DNA of 64,000 nucleotides from Charina bottae. Taxonomy: Eukaryota; Chordata; Lepidosauria; Squamata; Charinaidae. Numbering within the stretch: position 1 is the stretch's first letter; each line of letters opens with the position of its first letter. A program made the position numbers and the translations under genes. The DNA is taken from NCBI GenBank assembly GCA_023362775.1, contig JALMGJ010000006.1, positions 18,229,501 through 18,293,500 of the forward strand, in the 5' to 3' direction. The notes under the pieces are model-generated. The model did no database searches. It had not been told where the DNA came from and saw only the letters and a program-made list of their open reading frames with translations. Positions 54,806 through 64,000 of the stretch are shown here, one piece after another.

Positions 54806-56266
54806 GCTATTACATATTATATTAAAATGGCAAAGAATGTTTGCTATAAGTCTCCCTCATTTCCTCTGCAAGCATGGCAGCTAATAATTGCAACTTGGAT
54901 TCCATACAGACTTCTCATGCCCATTCATGCCTGTGGCATATTTGTCTGCAGAGTGAAAATTCTTAAGGAATGATGGGTGTGTGCTTTAGATTGTCATCTG
55001 GCTTCAGGTGCCTGAGTAGGATGATTGGTATTTTCCTGGATCTTTCCCCTTCCCTTCCACCCTTTCCAACTGCACTACAATCCTATAAGCAATAGGATCA
55101 AGGATCTTTATCAACAAACCCAGGTTATGTAATGCTATGCATTTAGTCTAGCTGTGTTTGCTTGACACCCTGAGCCACAAAGCAGGCAACCACAGGTTAT
55201 AGTACAAACCCAGCCCATCTGGGTAGTTTACAGTTCAGTGTCTCGAACAAATATAGAAAACTGGGTTACTTGAGTAAACCATGATGGGCCCATTGGACAT
55301 AGATATGCATGACATCTGAATGCATCCTTTGCTTTCTTGGTATTGCTGTAATTGATCCATTCCAAGTTTTCTTGTCAGCAACAGTTTCATACAAGCCAAA
55401 TTATGCTGCCCTGATGACAGTTCAGTGATTTATTACTAATGCAATTCACTCATCCTTTCTTAAGTTGATTGCTATTATAATTGCATCAAATTTCCATTCC
55501 TTTCCACAGCACTTCTTTGATTTTCATCAGCCACTCCTATATTCTTGATCAGCACCCCTTTCTTGTAAACTGAGCAGCTGAGAATGTGGGATGAGTTCCT
55601 GTACTTGGAGTAGCTGTGAGCAAGAGGGAATTTTAGCTGAAGCGATCTTTTGCACTCCTGCATGATAAACTTCACCTGCCAAAAATTCCCACTTCTACAC
55701 AATTATGAAAAATTCAGAAGTCTATCTTCTTTTGCATCTGGCCACCCAAGTTTTCTTCTGTGCCTTTAGATTGTGAAATCTGGCCTAATCTCACCTCATC
55801 ACTTGAGCAATGCTGGTTCTCTTCTTTTTATCATTCCTACTTTTTAATAATCATTTGGATTCTGAGATAATTCAGTGTTAGATCTGTTTCAGACAACTAT
55901 TCTCTGATTGGCTTTATATATCACATGAAATCATGGTGTTGTACAAGCCATGATTGGCTGGTTTTATGCAATATACTAAGTCAAAAGCAAGCAAACTACT
56001 TTGGACAGTGTGTGAGCCCAGCTTTGGTATGATGTTCTATTTATTTTTCTCACTAAGATAAATGATATACATTTGCGATAAGAGTTCCCTGGGTTTGTAA
56101 GTTATCTGATTTACACGTCCTTCAATCATGCTAAGCCATGATTAACTAAATCACTGTTGGCTGTGTTCATATAATATGCTACACAGTAACCATAGCTTGA
56201 AAGCAACAATAGTTTTGTTCATTCTACAGGGTACAACCTACTTTGTATGCCTTTATGGATAGATTA
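54806..56266. other. flank with dispersed palindrome-like AACCATGGTT-type pieces
   Basis: Several stretches (54430-54500, 55130-55290, 55915-56040, 56120-56190) share aaaccatgg / catggtt words and phrases such as gtgtgagcccagctttgg. This suggests an old DNA-transposon or satellite-like family, but no ends were found. No gene seen. Confidence 0.35.
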
Positions 56267-56274
56267 ATTTATAT

Positions 56275-56469
56275 CATAGCTTTCCAAACTGTGTGTCGCG
56301 ACACTTTAGTGCATGGCGGCGGCGGCGACAACGGCAGCAGCGCGCCATCAGCGCTTCCACGTTTTAGCGAGGGCACCCCCCCGCGTCCCCGCGCCGCTAC
56401 CGTGCACGCGCGCACCCCCACGCTGCCGCCGTTGGTGTGTCGCCAACGGCGGCAGTTTGGAAAGCACTG
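56275..56469 (+). mobile_element. non-autonomous hAT element, subfamily B, short form
   Basis: It runs from catagctttccaaactgtg to cagtttggaaagcactg. The TSD atttatat is perfect (56267-56274 and 56470-56477). At 195 bp it is shorter than the 255-281 bp relatives, having lost part of the GC-rich centre. Confidence 0.9.
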
Positions 56470-56477
56470 ATTTATAT

Positions 56478-57718
56478 CAATGAATAGTCTTCAAACACTT
56501 GTCTCAAAATTTAAATTAATGCCATTCAAAAGTAAAAGCTTATTATTAGGTAGTGATTTTTATTTGTATTTTTAAATTCATTTTATATGATTTAAGATTC
56601 ATTAAAATTTCAAAATCCCCACTTTTATTATTTGTGCATATATTGCATGATAAGATGAAAAGGTGCATAATTAGGTCTATCACTAAAGAGCTAGGTAAAA
56701 TTGACCCCAGGAGTTCAGTGTCTTGGTGGGAGAGGAAATGTTTTGCTCCTCCCCTAAAAGTCTTGTTGGATGGCTCAGTTGCCACATTGTGCTAAGTCTA
56801 ATACAGTGTCTTTAGTTTGGACTTAGTGTGTCATGCAAATCCAACCAATTGTTTTATTCTATAATCCATTATTAAATAAATAATGGCTTAATGGGAAGCA
56901 TGAAACCAGTCTGCATGTGCATTTCCTTTAGCCCAGACGTAGCAAAAAGGAAACCATTTAAGACTTAAAACTTTACAGGAGATGACAAAAACTGTGCAAG
57001 TATTTTACATAATTAATACATATTTTAGGACCTTTATAAGTGACTCAATAAACATACTCCTGTAAGGAAAAGGGAATCAGCAACTGATTTGGACAGACAG
57101 AGCATCACAATCCATATTGGGGAGATGCAAAATTTCCTTTCACTGCCACCAAAATCAGATTCTTATCAAATTACTCCCATGTGAAACTCATATAAATGAA
57201 TCAAGCATTCCTGCTGCAACAGTTATGAAGTTAAATGCTTAACTTCCTTAGGATAATAATCCTATGAGTTCTGATTTAAGGTTAAGCTCCACTGGTTATA
57301 ATAGGAATGAGGTTGGAGGAAACATGGACCATGTGAAACTATATCTCTTAGCATAGGGTTGGGCAAACATTTTGGAGCCAAATGCCACTTTACCTTTGGG
57401 TCAAACACCCCACCTATGTACCTATGCATATACACACACCAAACTATAGCCCAGGAGATCTCTGGAAACAGGGATACACTCTGTGGTTCTGCTACACATC
57501 CCTGGGTTCTCGCCGCCATTGATGCTATCAAGCATTCTATTAGAATGCTGATGTGTTCCTCATTAGCAAAACATGGCCTATCATAGAAATGAGATGAATA
57601 GTTTGAACGGAGAAGCAGGACAAAAGGCTATATATAAAAAAGATTTCAAGGAAACAGCAGCACCTTGAGAAATAAAATGGAACCAAACAGTGCAAGTGTT
57701 CAATAAGATGATAGTTGC
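56478..57718. other. flank, nothing certain
   Basis: AT-rich. The stretch at 57354-57420 (gggttgggcaaacattttgg) resembles a hAT-like left end, but no matching right end or TSD was found. No gene seen. Confidence 0.45.
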
Positions 57719-58084
57719 ATTTTATTTTATTTTATTTTATTTTATTTTATTTTATTTTATTTTATTATTTTATTTTATTTATTTTATTTTATTTTATTTT
57801 ATTTTATTTTATTTTATTTTATTTTATTTATTTTATTATTTATTTTATTTTATTTTATTTTATTTTATTTTATTTTATTTTATTTTATTTTATTATTTTA
57901 TTTTATTTTATTTTTTATTTTATTATTTTATTTTATTATTTTATTTTATTTTATTTTATTTTATTTATTTTATTTTATTTTATTTTATTTTATTTTATTT
58001 TATTTTATTTTATTTTATTATTTTATTATTTTATTTTATTTTATTTTATTTTATTTTATTTTATTTTATTTTATTTTATTTTAT
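57719..58084 (+). repeat. (TTTTA)n microsatellite, about 365 bp
   Basis: Almost pure TTTTA pentanucleotide repeats with occasional TTTA and TTA slips. The Phe/Tyr/Ile/Leu-rich frames through it are artefacts of the repeat. It abuts the tail of the SINE at 58090, whose A-rich tail on the minus strand is the likely seed. Confidence 0.97.
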
Positions 58085-58089
58085 ATTTT

Positions 58090-58421
58090 TTTTCTATCCC
58101 GCCTTTATTATTTTTATAAATAACTCAAGGCGGCGAACATATCTAATACTCCTTCCTCCTTCTCTTTTCCCCACAACAACAACCCTGTGAGGTGAGTTGG
58201 GCTGAGAGACAGGGACTGCCCCGAGGTCACCCAGCCGGCTTTCATGCCTAAGGTGGGGCTAGAACTCTCAGTCTCCTGGTTTGCCATTGGCTCCTTCCTA
58301 GGACTGAGAGAGAATGATTGGCCCAAGGTCACCCAGCCAGCTTTCAGGCCTAAGGCAGGACTAGAACTCACAGACTCCTGCTTTCTAGCCTGGTGCTTAA
58401 CCACTAGACCAAACTGGCTCT
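58090..58421 (-). mobile_element. tRNA-derived SINE, partially dimeric
   Basis: The tail is at the left (ctatcccgcctttattattt). There are two successive copies of the ggcccaaggtcacccagccggc-like region (near 58218 and 58320) and of the aactctcagtctcctggttt-like region (58265 and 58360). The minus-strand head ends near 58420 (gagccagtttggtctagtgg). Same family as 2181-2406. Confidence 0.75.
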
Positions 58422-59319
58422 ATGTGTTTATGTGTTTATTATGTGCTTATTCTTTACTGTATTATTGTTCTTTATATTTTGTAAACCTCATGGGATATTT
58501 ATTAGCAGAAGAATGGGTATTATTAATAGCAAGCAATACTATGCTTTTGTTGGCAATTATATCAGTAGAACTATAAAAGACGCCCAACAGTGTCCTCTAT
58601 AGAGATTGGACTAGGAAGAACTAAGTTAGATGGACCACTGAACTACAAGACAGAATTAAGGGGGTCCTTAATGGGCTGAGCCCATTTTTGCAGACTTACA
58701 TACATCCATGGCACAAACACAGGGATGCTCAGAAACTCCTAAAGTGTACTTAGAAGTTATTCCAGGTAAGGAGCATGTGACTCTAGAAACAGATTAAAGC
58801 AACTTGTCTATAAAATAGTCAGGCTTCCTCTGAAGGCCGCTAGGCAATACTTCCTGAAGCGACAACACCTAGCATTTATCCTAGGTTGACCCAACAGCAA
58901 GCAGATTCTACTTATAACTTCTGTTGATTATTTTGATTTTATGTTGCAATGATACTATTGCTTCCCATTGAAAACAAACCATCTGTTTCTGAAGGATAAG
59001 CTTGTGGAAAGAACTGAAGACATCTTTATATCAAAGTGTTCCTTAGCAGACTTTTCCCAATTTCAAATGAAACACTTTATGCAAACATTAACTTCCTGGA
59101 TTATTAAAAGTGAGGTGCATACAAATACACCCATATCAAATGTCTTGCATTTCATAAGAACATTGATAATTCAGTTGTCTTTTAAACCCAGGGAATTACT
59201 ACTTGGTAGATGAGATGACTTCACAAGGATGCAGTTACTGCAGTGAATTTACTGTTCAGTGTAATAGTTAGGACAGCATATGTCAAATAGCTATAAGGTA
59301 CCTTTAGGATCAGTAGTAG
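58422..59319. other. flank, nothing recognised
   Basis: AT-rich. No gene or classified repeat identified. Confidence 0.5.
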
Positions 59320-59463
59320 TGTATCTCTGAACACCAGCTGATGCAAAACTCTACTGGGGAAAAATCTTATACGTTTCCTGGAAGCATTTGCTTGGCCATT
59401 ATGGGAAAAGGATGCTGGACTAGATGGGCCTTTGATCTGATCTAGCAGGACACTTGTATTCAC
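59320..59463 (+). mobile_element. CR1/L3-type LINE 3' end
   Basis: aggatgctggactagatggg followed by cctttgatctgatctagcag is the characteristic end sequence of CR1/L3 LINEs in reptiles. A short 5'-truncated copy. Confidence 0.6.
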
Positions 59464-60094
59464 AAGTGAGTTCACAAGTGTATTCACAATACAAGAATGT
59501 CATGTAGACATTCACAAGGAAAGGAAATTCTGCAGTTTAAAAATTTTGCCTTTATTTTCCCTCCCTTTCTTTCACATGCAAAAACCCCATTTAAGTTACA
59601 GTAATGCTCTTGTTGTAGATCTTCTCTCTTTATGTCAAAGACCACTGTATGCAGATGTTTTTGCAGTGATCACCTGTAGATGTTGTTTTTGCCATTGTGA
59701 AGGAATCTTTGACCAATGTGAGAAAAGGACCACTTGGGGTTTTGATATTTGTGCAATCCATTGCACTTCTGCTATTGAAATTCAGAACAACTTCCCTGAA
59801 GTGCAACTGCCTAGATTCATTCATTATTCACTCAACACTCAGCAGTTGGCCTTGTCAAGCAACAATATTGAGATTGCTCATTAAAGGACTTGACAGCAAT
59901 TACAATGCTTTTTAAAAGATCATGTCACTTGTGATAAAAATGTTTCATTCTTGCCTGCAAGGCTAATACTATGCCAAATATAGAAGATAAAAATGCATCA
60001 TGCATGTACATATGAACACAGTTGTACACAGACATGCATTAATGTCTGCGTGGTACCTTACTAATGTACAAACTAGACATGAAATCTCTAGCCT
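59464..60094. other. flank, nothing recognised
   Basis: A 112-codon plus frame at 59546-59884 has no recognised family. No splice or promoter context supports a gene. Confidence 0.5.
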
Positions 60095-60107
60095 AACTAT
60101 TTCACCT

Positions 60108-60725
60108 TGTTGTTTATTCATTCAGTCGCTTCCGACTCTTCGTGACTTCATGGACCAGCCCACGCCTGAGCTTCCTGTCGGCCGTCACCACCCACAGCTC
60201 CCCCACGGTCGAGTCCGTCACCTCCAGAATATCATCCATCCATCTTGCCCTTGGTCGGCTCCTCTTCCTTTTGCCTTCCACTTTCTCATCAGCTTCTTCT
60301 CCAGGGTATCCTGTCTTCTCATTATGTGGCCAAAGTACTTCAGTTTTGCCTTTAATATCATTCCCTCAAGTGAGCAGTCTGGCTTTATTTCCTGGAGTAT
60401 GGACTGGTTTGATCTTCTTGCAGTCCAAGGCGCACTCAGAATTTTCCTCCAGCACCACAGTTCAAAAGCATCTATCTTCCTTCGCTCAGCCTTCCTTATG
60501 GTCCAGCTCTCACAGCCATAGGTTACTACGGGGAATACCATTGCTTTGACTATGTGGATCTTTGTTGTCAGTGTGATGTCTCTGCTCTTAACTATTTTAT
60601 CGAGATTTGTCATTGCTCTCCTCCCAAGAAGTAAACATCCTCTGATTTCCTGGCTGCAGTCAGCATCTGCAGTAATCTTTGTGCCTAGAAATACAAAGTC
60701 TGTCACTGCCTCCACTTTTACTCCA
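60108..60725 (-). mobile_element. RTE/BovB LINE fragment, C-terminal region and 3' end
   Basis: Minus strand, 60715 to 60218: VEAVTDFVFLGTKITADADC, VTYGCESWTIRKAERRKIDA, FELWCWRKILSAPWTARRSN and YFGHIMRRQDTLEKKLM are the hallmark C-terminal motifs of BovB. The 3' end tgttgtttattcattcagtc lies at 60108. Frame open over 165 codons, so relatively young. A 13-bp direct repeat aactatttcacct (60095-60107 and 61037-61049) flanks this fragment together with the one at 60820. Confidence 0.88.
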
Positions 60726-60819
60726 TGAACGCAACATCATGACACCACCCAAATTGAACATCTGGAAAAATATAGGGATTGTCTTTCCCAACTTGGTGAC
60801 CTCAAAATGAGTTGATACT
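60726..60819. other. 94-bp spacer between two BovB pieces
   Basis: Not recognised as BovB or as another repeat. It lies inside the 13-bp TSD pair with both BovB pieces. Confidence 0.4.
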
Positions 60820-61036
60820 TGTTGTTTATTCGTTCAGTCGCTTCCGACTCTTCATGACTTCATGGACCAGCCCACACCAGAGCTTCCTGTCGGCCGTCGC
60901 CATCCCCAGCTCCCCCACGGTCAAGTCCGTCACCTCCAGAATATCATCCATCCATCTTGCCCTTGGTCGGCCCCTCTTCCTTTTGCCTTCCACTTTCCCT
61001 AGCATCAGCTTCTTCTCCAGGGTATCCTGTCTTCTC
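60820..61036 (-). mobile_element. RTE/BovB LINE 3'-end fragment
   Basis: Minus-strand translation MRRQDTLEKKLMLGKVEGKR, then GRPRARWMDDILEVTDLTVG, followed by the 3' end tgttgtttattcgttcagtc at the left. Same family and orientation as 60108-60725 but only 217 bp long. Confidence 0.85.
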
Positions 61037-61049
61037 AACTATTTCACCT

Positions 61050-61942
61050 AGAAGACCAAAATAGATCCATGGAGCTCCCAGACAGTCTACCATCAAGATA
61101 GTAACTGTGTTCAGACCTGCTTCGCTGAACTAAATCAGGCATCTTCAAATACATTTTTTTATGCCCAGAAAATTATTCCAATGGCCAAAAAAAAAAATCC
61201 TTAATGAATTGCAGTTTGACTTTCATAGAAAACTATTCTCCTTTCTCACTTTGATCCTTTTTCAACAGACGTTTTGCTGCGGGATAATCTGGAAAAAGAT
61301 TTTCTGTGTTAATACATTATCACTTTTTATCTCCCGTCTCATCCCTGAAGCTATTCTCATCTGCTTTTTATAGTAGTGTGCGTGAGATTGACTTGGGCTG
61401 CCTGAATTGTACAGTTAGAAGAGTAGCTGTGAAAACTGTGAACTCATGTAAAATTAAAGTGCCACAGAACTGACTGCAAAGTTAGGCAATAGAGACAAGG
61501 GAATCTATCAATTTTTAGTTAGTTTTCTTTCAGTTTCTCATTTTTGCAGCCATGTTAAGTTCAGTTCTTCTGGCTTTGAACACAGTGTCAAGTTTACTTC
61601 AATGCAGAGGTTTTGAAAGTAATGTTCTTTAATATTATCTTTATTAATATATTTGATTTGTATAGCCACCCATGATTAAAATGAAGCTTGTTATGAACCG
61701 AAAGAACATACTTCCTCTTTCAGATGTGTAGTGCTCACACCTCTAGCTTGGGATGATAGAATTTGTATTTCAGGACATCTGGTGGATACTGACCTGAGGA
61801 AGGCTGACTTAAGAACAAGCATTTATCTTCAATTATCATGTGGATGATATTTCAGCATGGCTTTGGTAAACAGTATAATTTTTTGAGAACATCTAACTTA
61901 TTAATAAGGGTAAGGAAAAGATCAGGGGTAACTTTAGTAATC
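61050..61942. other. flank, nothing certain
   Basis: AT-rich. atttcaggacatctggtgga near 61770 may be LINE debris. No gene seen. Confidence 0.5.
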
Positions 61943-61950
61943 CAGTAAGA

Positions 61951-62359
61951 CAGCGGTCCCCAACCTTTTTGGCACCAGGGACCGGTTTCATGGAAGACAA
62001 TTTTTCCACGGACTGGGGGGGGGGGATGGTTTTGGGATGAAACCATCAGAAGTGGTAAATAAAATAATGGGCGGGCCACGCACAGACTAAAATAAGTGTT
62101 GGATTCTGACTTCTCATGAGTGCGCAACCTAGATCCCTCGCATGCGCAGTTTACAGTAGGGTTCGCATTCCTATGAGAATGTAATGCCGCCGCTGATCTG
62201 ACAGGAGGCGGAGCTCAGGCGGTAATGCGAGCGATGGGGAGCGGCTGTAAATACAGATGAAGCTTCGCTCGCTCGCCCACCGCTCACCTGCTGTGCGGCC
62301 CGGTTCCTAACAGGCCACGGACCGGTACCGGTCTGTGGCCTGGGGGTTGGGGACCCCTG
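61951..62359 (+). mobile_element. hAT element closely resembling mammalian MER1/Charlie3 non-autonomous elements
   Basis: The left end is cagcggtccccaaccttttt and the right end gttggggacccctg. TSD cagtaaga (61943-61950) versus cagtatga (62360-62367), seven of eight. The interior words gcaacctagatccctcgcat, gccgccgctgatctgacagg, aggcggagctcaggcggtaa and ggcccggttcctaacaggcc match my recollection of the mammalian MER1 family almost word for word. 409 bp, no transposase. Confidence 0.85.
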
Positions 62360-62367
62360 CAGTATGA

Positions 62368-62928
62368 GACCAGGTTCTCTTATGGCACAGTGAGATGGGT
62401 GGCATATCAATTTGATTAATAAATAAATAATATTGATAATTGGTCTGAGAGAAAGAAGGAAGCTAATTGTGGCTGCAGGAATGCACAGTATCGTTCTCTA
62501 TTCATACCCAGCCCTTCAGAAAGGCAACCTCCACCTGTATTTTTTTTTCTTTGAGTCAAAATAAATGTTTTCTGACTTGTGCCAGTTCAAGTGGTGTGGT
62601 CCAATTTGCCTGCTGTGCTTCATATCCCTGTAGGTGAACATCTCCACTCAAATTGGCTGCTTTCTCCTCCAATCACCGATTCTGGCTTTCATAGCCTTTT
62701 CTTTTTCTTTTTTCCCAAGGTCATTGACAGAAGTATGAAACACTGGACTAAAAAAAACCAACCAAACAAAAAAGAGTTCACTGATGAAACTGTGAAATAA
62801 TACATCTGTCAAGTTCATCCATGGAACAGAAAAACATAGACTTGCTTTAAAACAACAGCAACAGGTGAAATTGACATTAGTTCTGCAACTTTCCCCTTCT
62901 AGCCCAAATGACAGGAAAAGCAGTATAT
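62368..62928. other. flank, nothing recognised
   Basis: AT-rich. No gene or classified repeat identified. Confidence 0.5.
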
Positions 62929-63000
62929 CTTCCTTCCTTCCTTCCTTCCTTCCTTCCTTCCTTCCTTCCTTCCTTCCTTCCTTCCTTCCTTCCTTCCTTC
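62929..63000 (+). repeat. (TTCC)n microsatellite
   Basis: About 18 TTCC units, followed by a C-run and CTCTCT. The Lys/Glu/Gly frames across it are artefacts. Confidence 0.95.
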
Positions 63001-64000
63001 CCCCCCTCTCTCTCACCAGTCCAGCTGGGGTAAAGAAAAAGGGGAATCCACCAGTTGGACCAAACAAGGTGCAGACAGAACATTAGGCCACTTTTTATTT
63101 CATTGCCTTATTCTGAGTTCAGTTCAGTTCAGTTCATAATGATCGCTCCTCCCTGCTCTAACAAGCATGTCTTCCTTTTTTCTTGAGTGAACAGAGGGAT
63201 GGAGTAACAATACCCAGACTTAGGCAAGCTTTGAGACTGTATATCTGCTATTGTTGGAGTGAGATTTGCTCTAAAAGGTGTGGTGATAGAGAAAGCGAGG
63301 AAAGTCACACTGAAAAAGTGTTTTGGACTGGGTGGGACCAATTATCTTATATCTGCTAATCAATCAGCAGGGATTATAGAGGAGAGAAAGAGGCATGCTG
63401 GTTTGACCTAAGCCAAATCTCTTTCTCTCTCTCTTTCCCCAAGATATGCAATCCCTTCCATTCACAATCAGGGTAGCAATTAAAAACGTTAGCTAAATGG
63501 AGCATTCATATACTAGCCTGCACTTTGCAAGTTGAATACCAATAAATGAGGTCATGGGAAAAATACCCATCCAGGGCTGGGCTAGATAATTGTCTCTCCT
63601 TTTCGGAGCTTAGTGTGACTGATTATGTAGTCTATGTGTGTTGAAAAATATAGCTATTTTGAAATGGTAACAGTCCTCTGTAAGATTTCTGACATCTCCA
63701 GGTGGGAAAGTCTCATGTACTGACAATTTTAACTCAGAAGGGCCAGTGGGGCAGACTTGGCATAAGGCATGTTTTCCATGCTTTCTTTTTTCATACCCCT
63801 AAAAGAATGTAAGAAATGTCACTTCCCATTTTGAAAAAGCCACAGATCTTGACTTAAGGAACTATGGTTTGCTTAAACTAGGGCTAGTAATCACAAGCTT
63901 GATTCAAACTGTGGTTTTATACCCTGAAAGCAAACAACCCCAGCTCTCTAAATTTAGACAACAGTGAAATGAATTCTGTTCTCCTGTTTGGGTGTGTGAA
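63001..64000. other. flank, nothing recognised
   Basis: A short GTTCA repeat (63114-63136) and a CT-rich tract near 63418-63440. Possible aactatggtttgcttaaact piece near 63860 of the dispersed family seen at 54-56 kb. No gene seen. Confidence 0.5.

Noticed and set aside
60218..60715. 165-codon frame as a host gene
   Set aside because: It is the C-terminal part of a BovB polyprotein, recognised from its conserved motifs.
47000..64000. Search for a neighbouring gene upstream of WNK1 (NINJ2 is the neighbour I recall in mammals)
   Set aside because: No exon-like frame with recognisable residues and splice sites was found, so the neighbour probably lies beyond the window.

Overview
The window is vertebrate nuclear DNA, almost certainly from a squamate reptile (lizard or snake; I cannot say which). 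The evidence is its mix of interspersed repeats: tRNA-derived SINEs of the Sauria type, RTE/BovB LINE fragments, CR1/L3- and L2-like LINE remnants, Penelope-derived fold-back repeats, many hAT-type non-autonomous DNA transposons and long microsatellites. All repeat family names come from pattern recognition, with no database search.

One protein-coding exon can be supported. It is coding exon 1 of WNK1 on the minus strand (45123-45914, 264 codons), with a consensus splice donor at 45122-45121 and a CpG island over the exon and its upstream side (about 45240-46960). WNK1 is therefore transcribed leftwards. Positions 1-45122 are the 5' part of its large first intron. Positions from about 47000 to 64000 are upstream flank, in which I recognise no gene.

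Intron layout, left to right. (a) 1-3083: old CR1/L3 LINE, SINEs and microsatellites. (b) 3084-22689: a 10.3-kb head-to-tail tandem duplication, nearly identical between copies apart from a 1,061-bp segment missing from copy 2. Each copy carries a truncated LINE, a roughly 2.1-kb retroposon insertion, four complete hAT elements and one Penelope fragment. (c) 22066-23988: a hAT-type element with 8-bp target-site duplications (TSDs) that contains 6.4 copies of a 205-bp, GC-rich, hairpin-forming minisatellite. The duplication junction lies inside the other copy of this same element. (d) 23989-45122: AT-rich intron with SINEs, a Penelope fold-back repeat with a hammerhead-ribozyme-like core (25042-25229), an L2-like LINE fragment, a TA-flanked TIR element, a decayed BovB (32425-35052) holding nested hAT, Penelope and SINE insertions, and a putative solo LTR.

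Upstream flank (47-64 kb): CR1 LINE, Sauria SINE, a 2.1-kb non-LTR insertion with a perfect 18-bp TSD, one more small hAT, a 365-bp TTTTA array, a BovB pair flanked by one 13-bp TSD, and a hAT element (61951-62359) that closely resembles the mammalian MER1/Charlie3 type.

I found no clear new multi-gene system. The items most worth following are the tandem duplication (real or assembly artefact), the hairpin minisatellite with repeated consensus splice donors on the WNK1 sense strand, the sense-strand hammerhead-like motifs, and the MER1-like hAT as a horizontal-transfer candidate.
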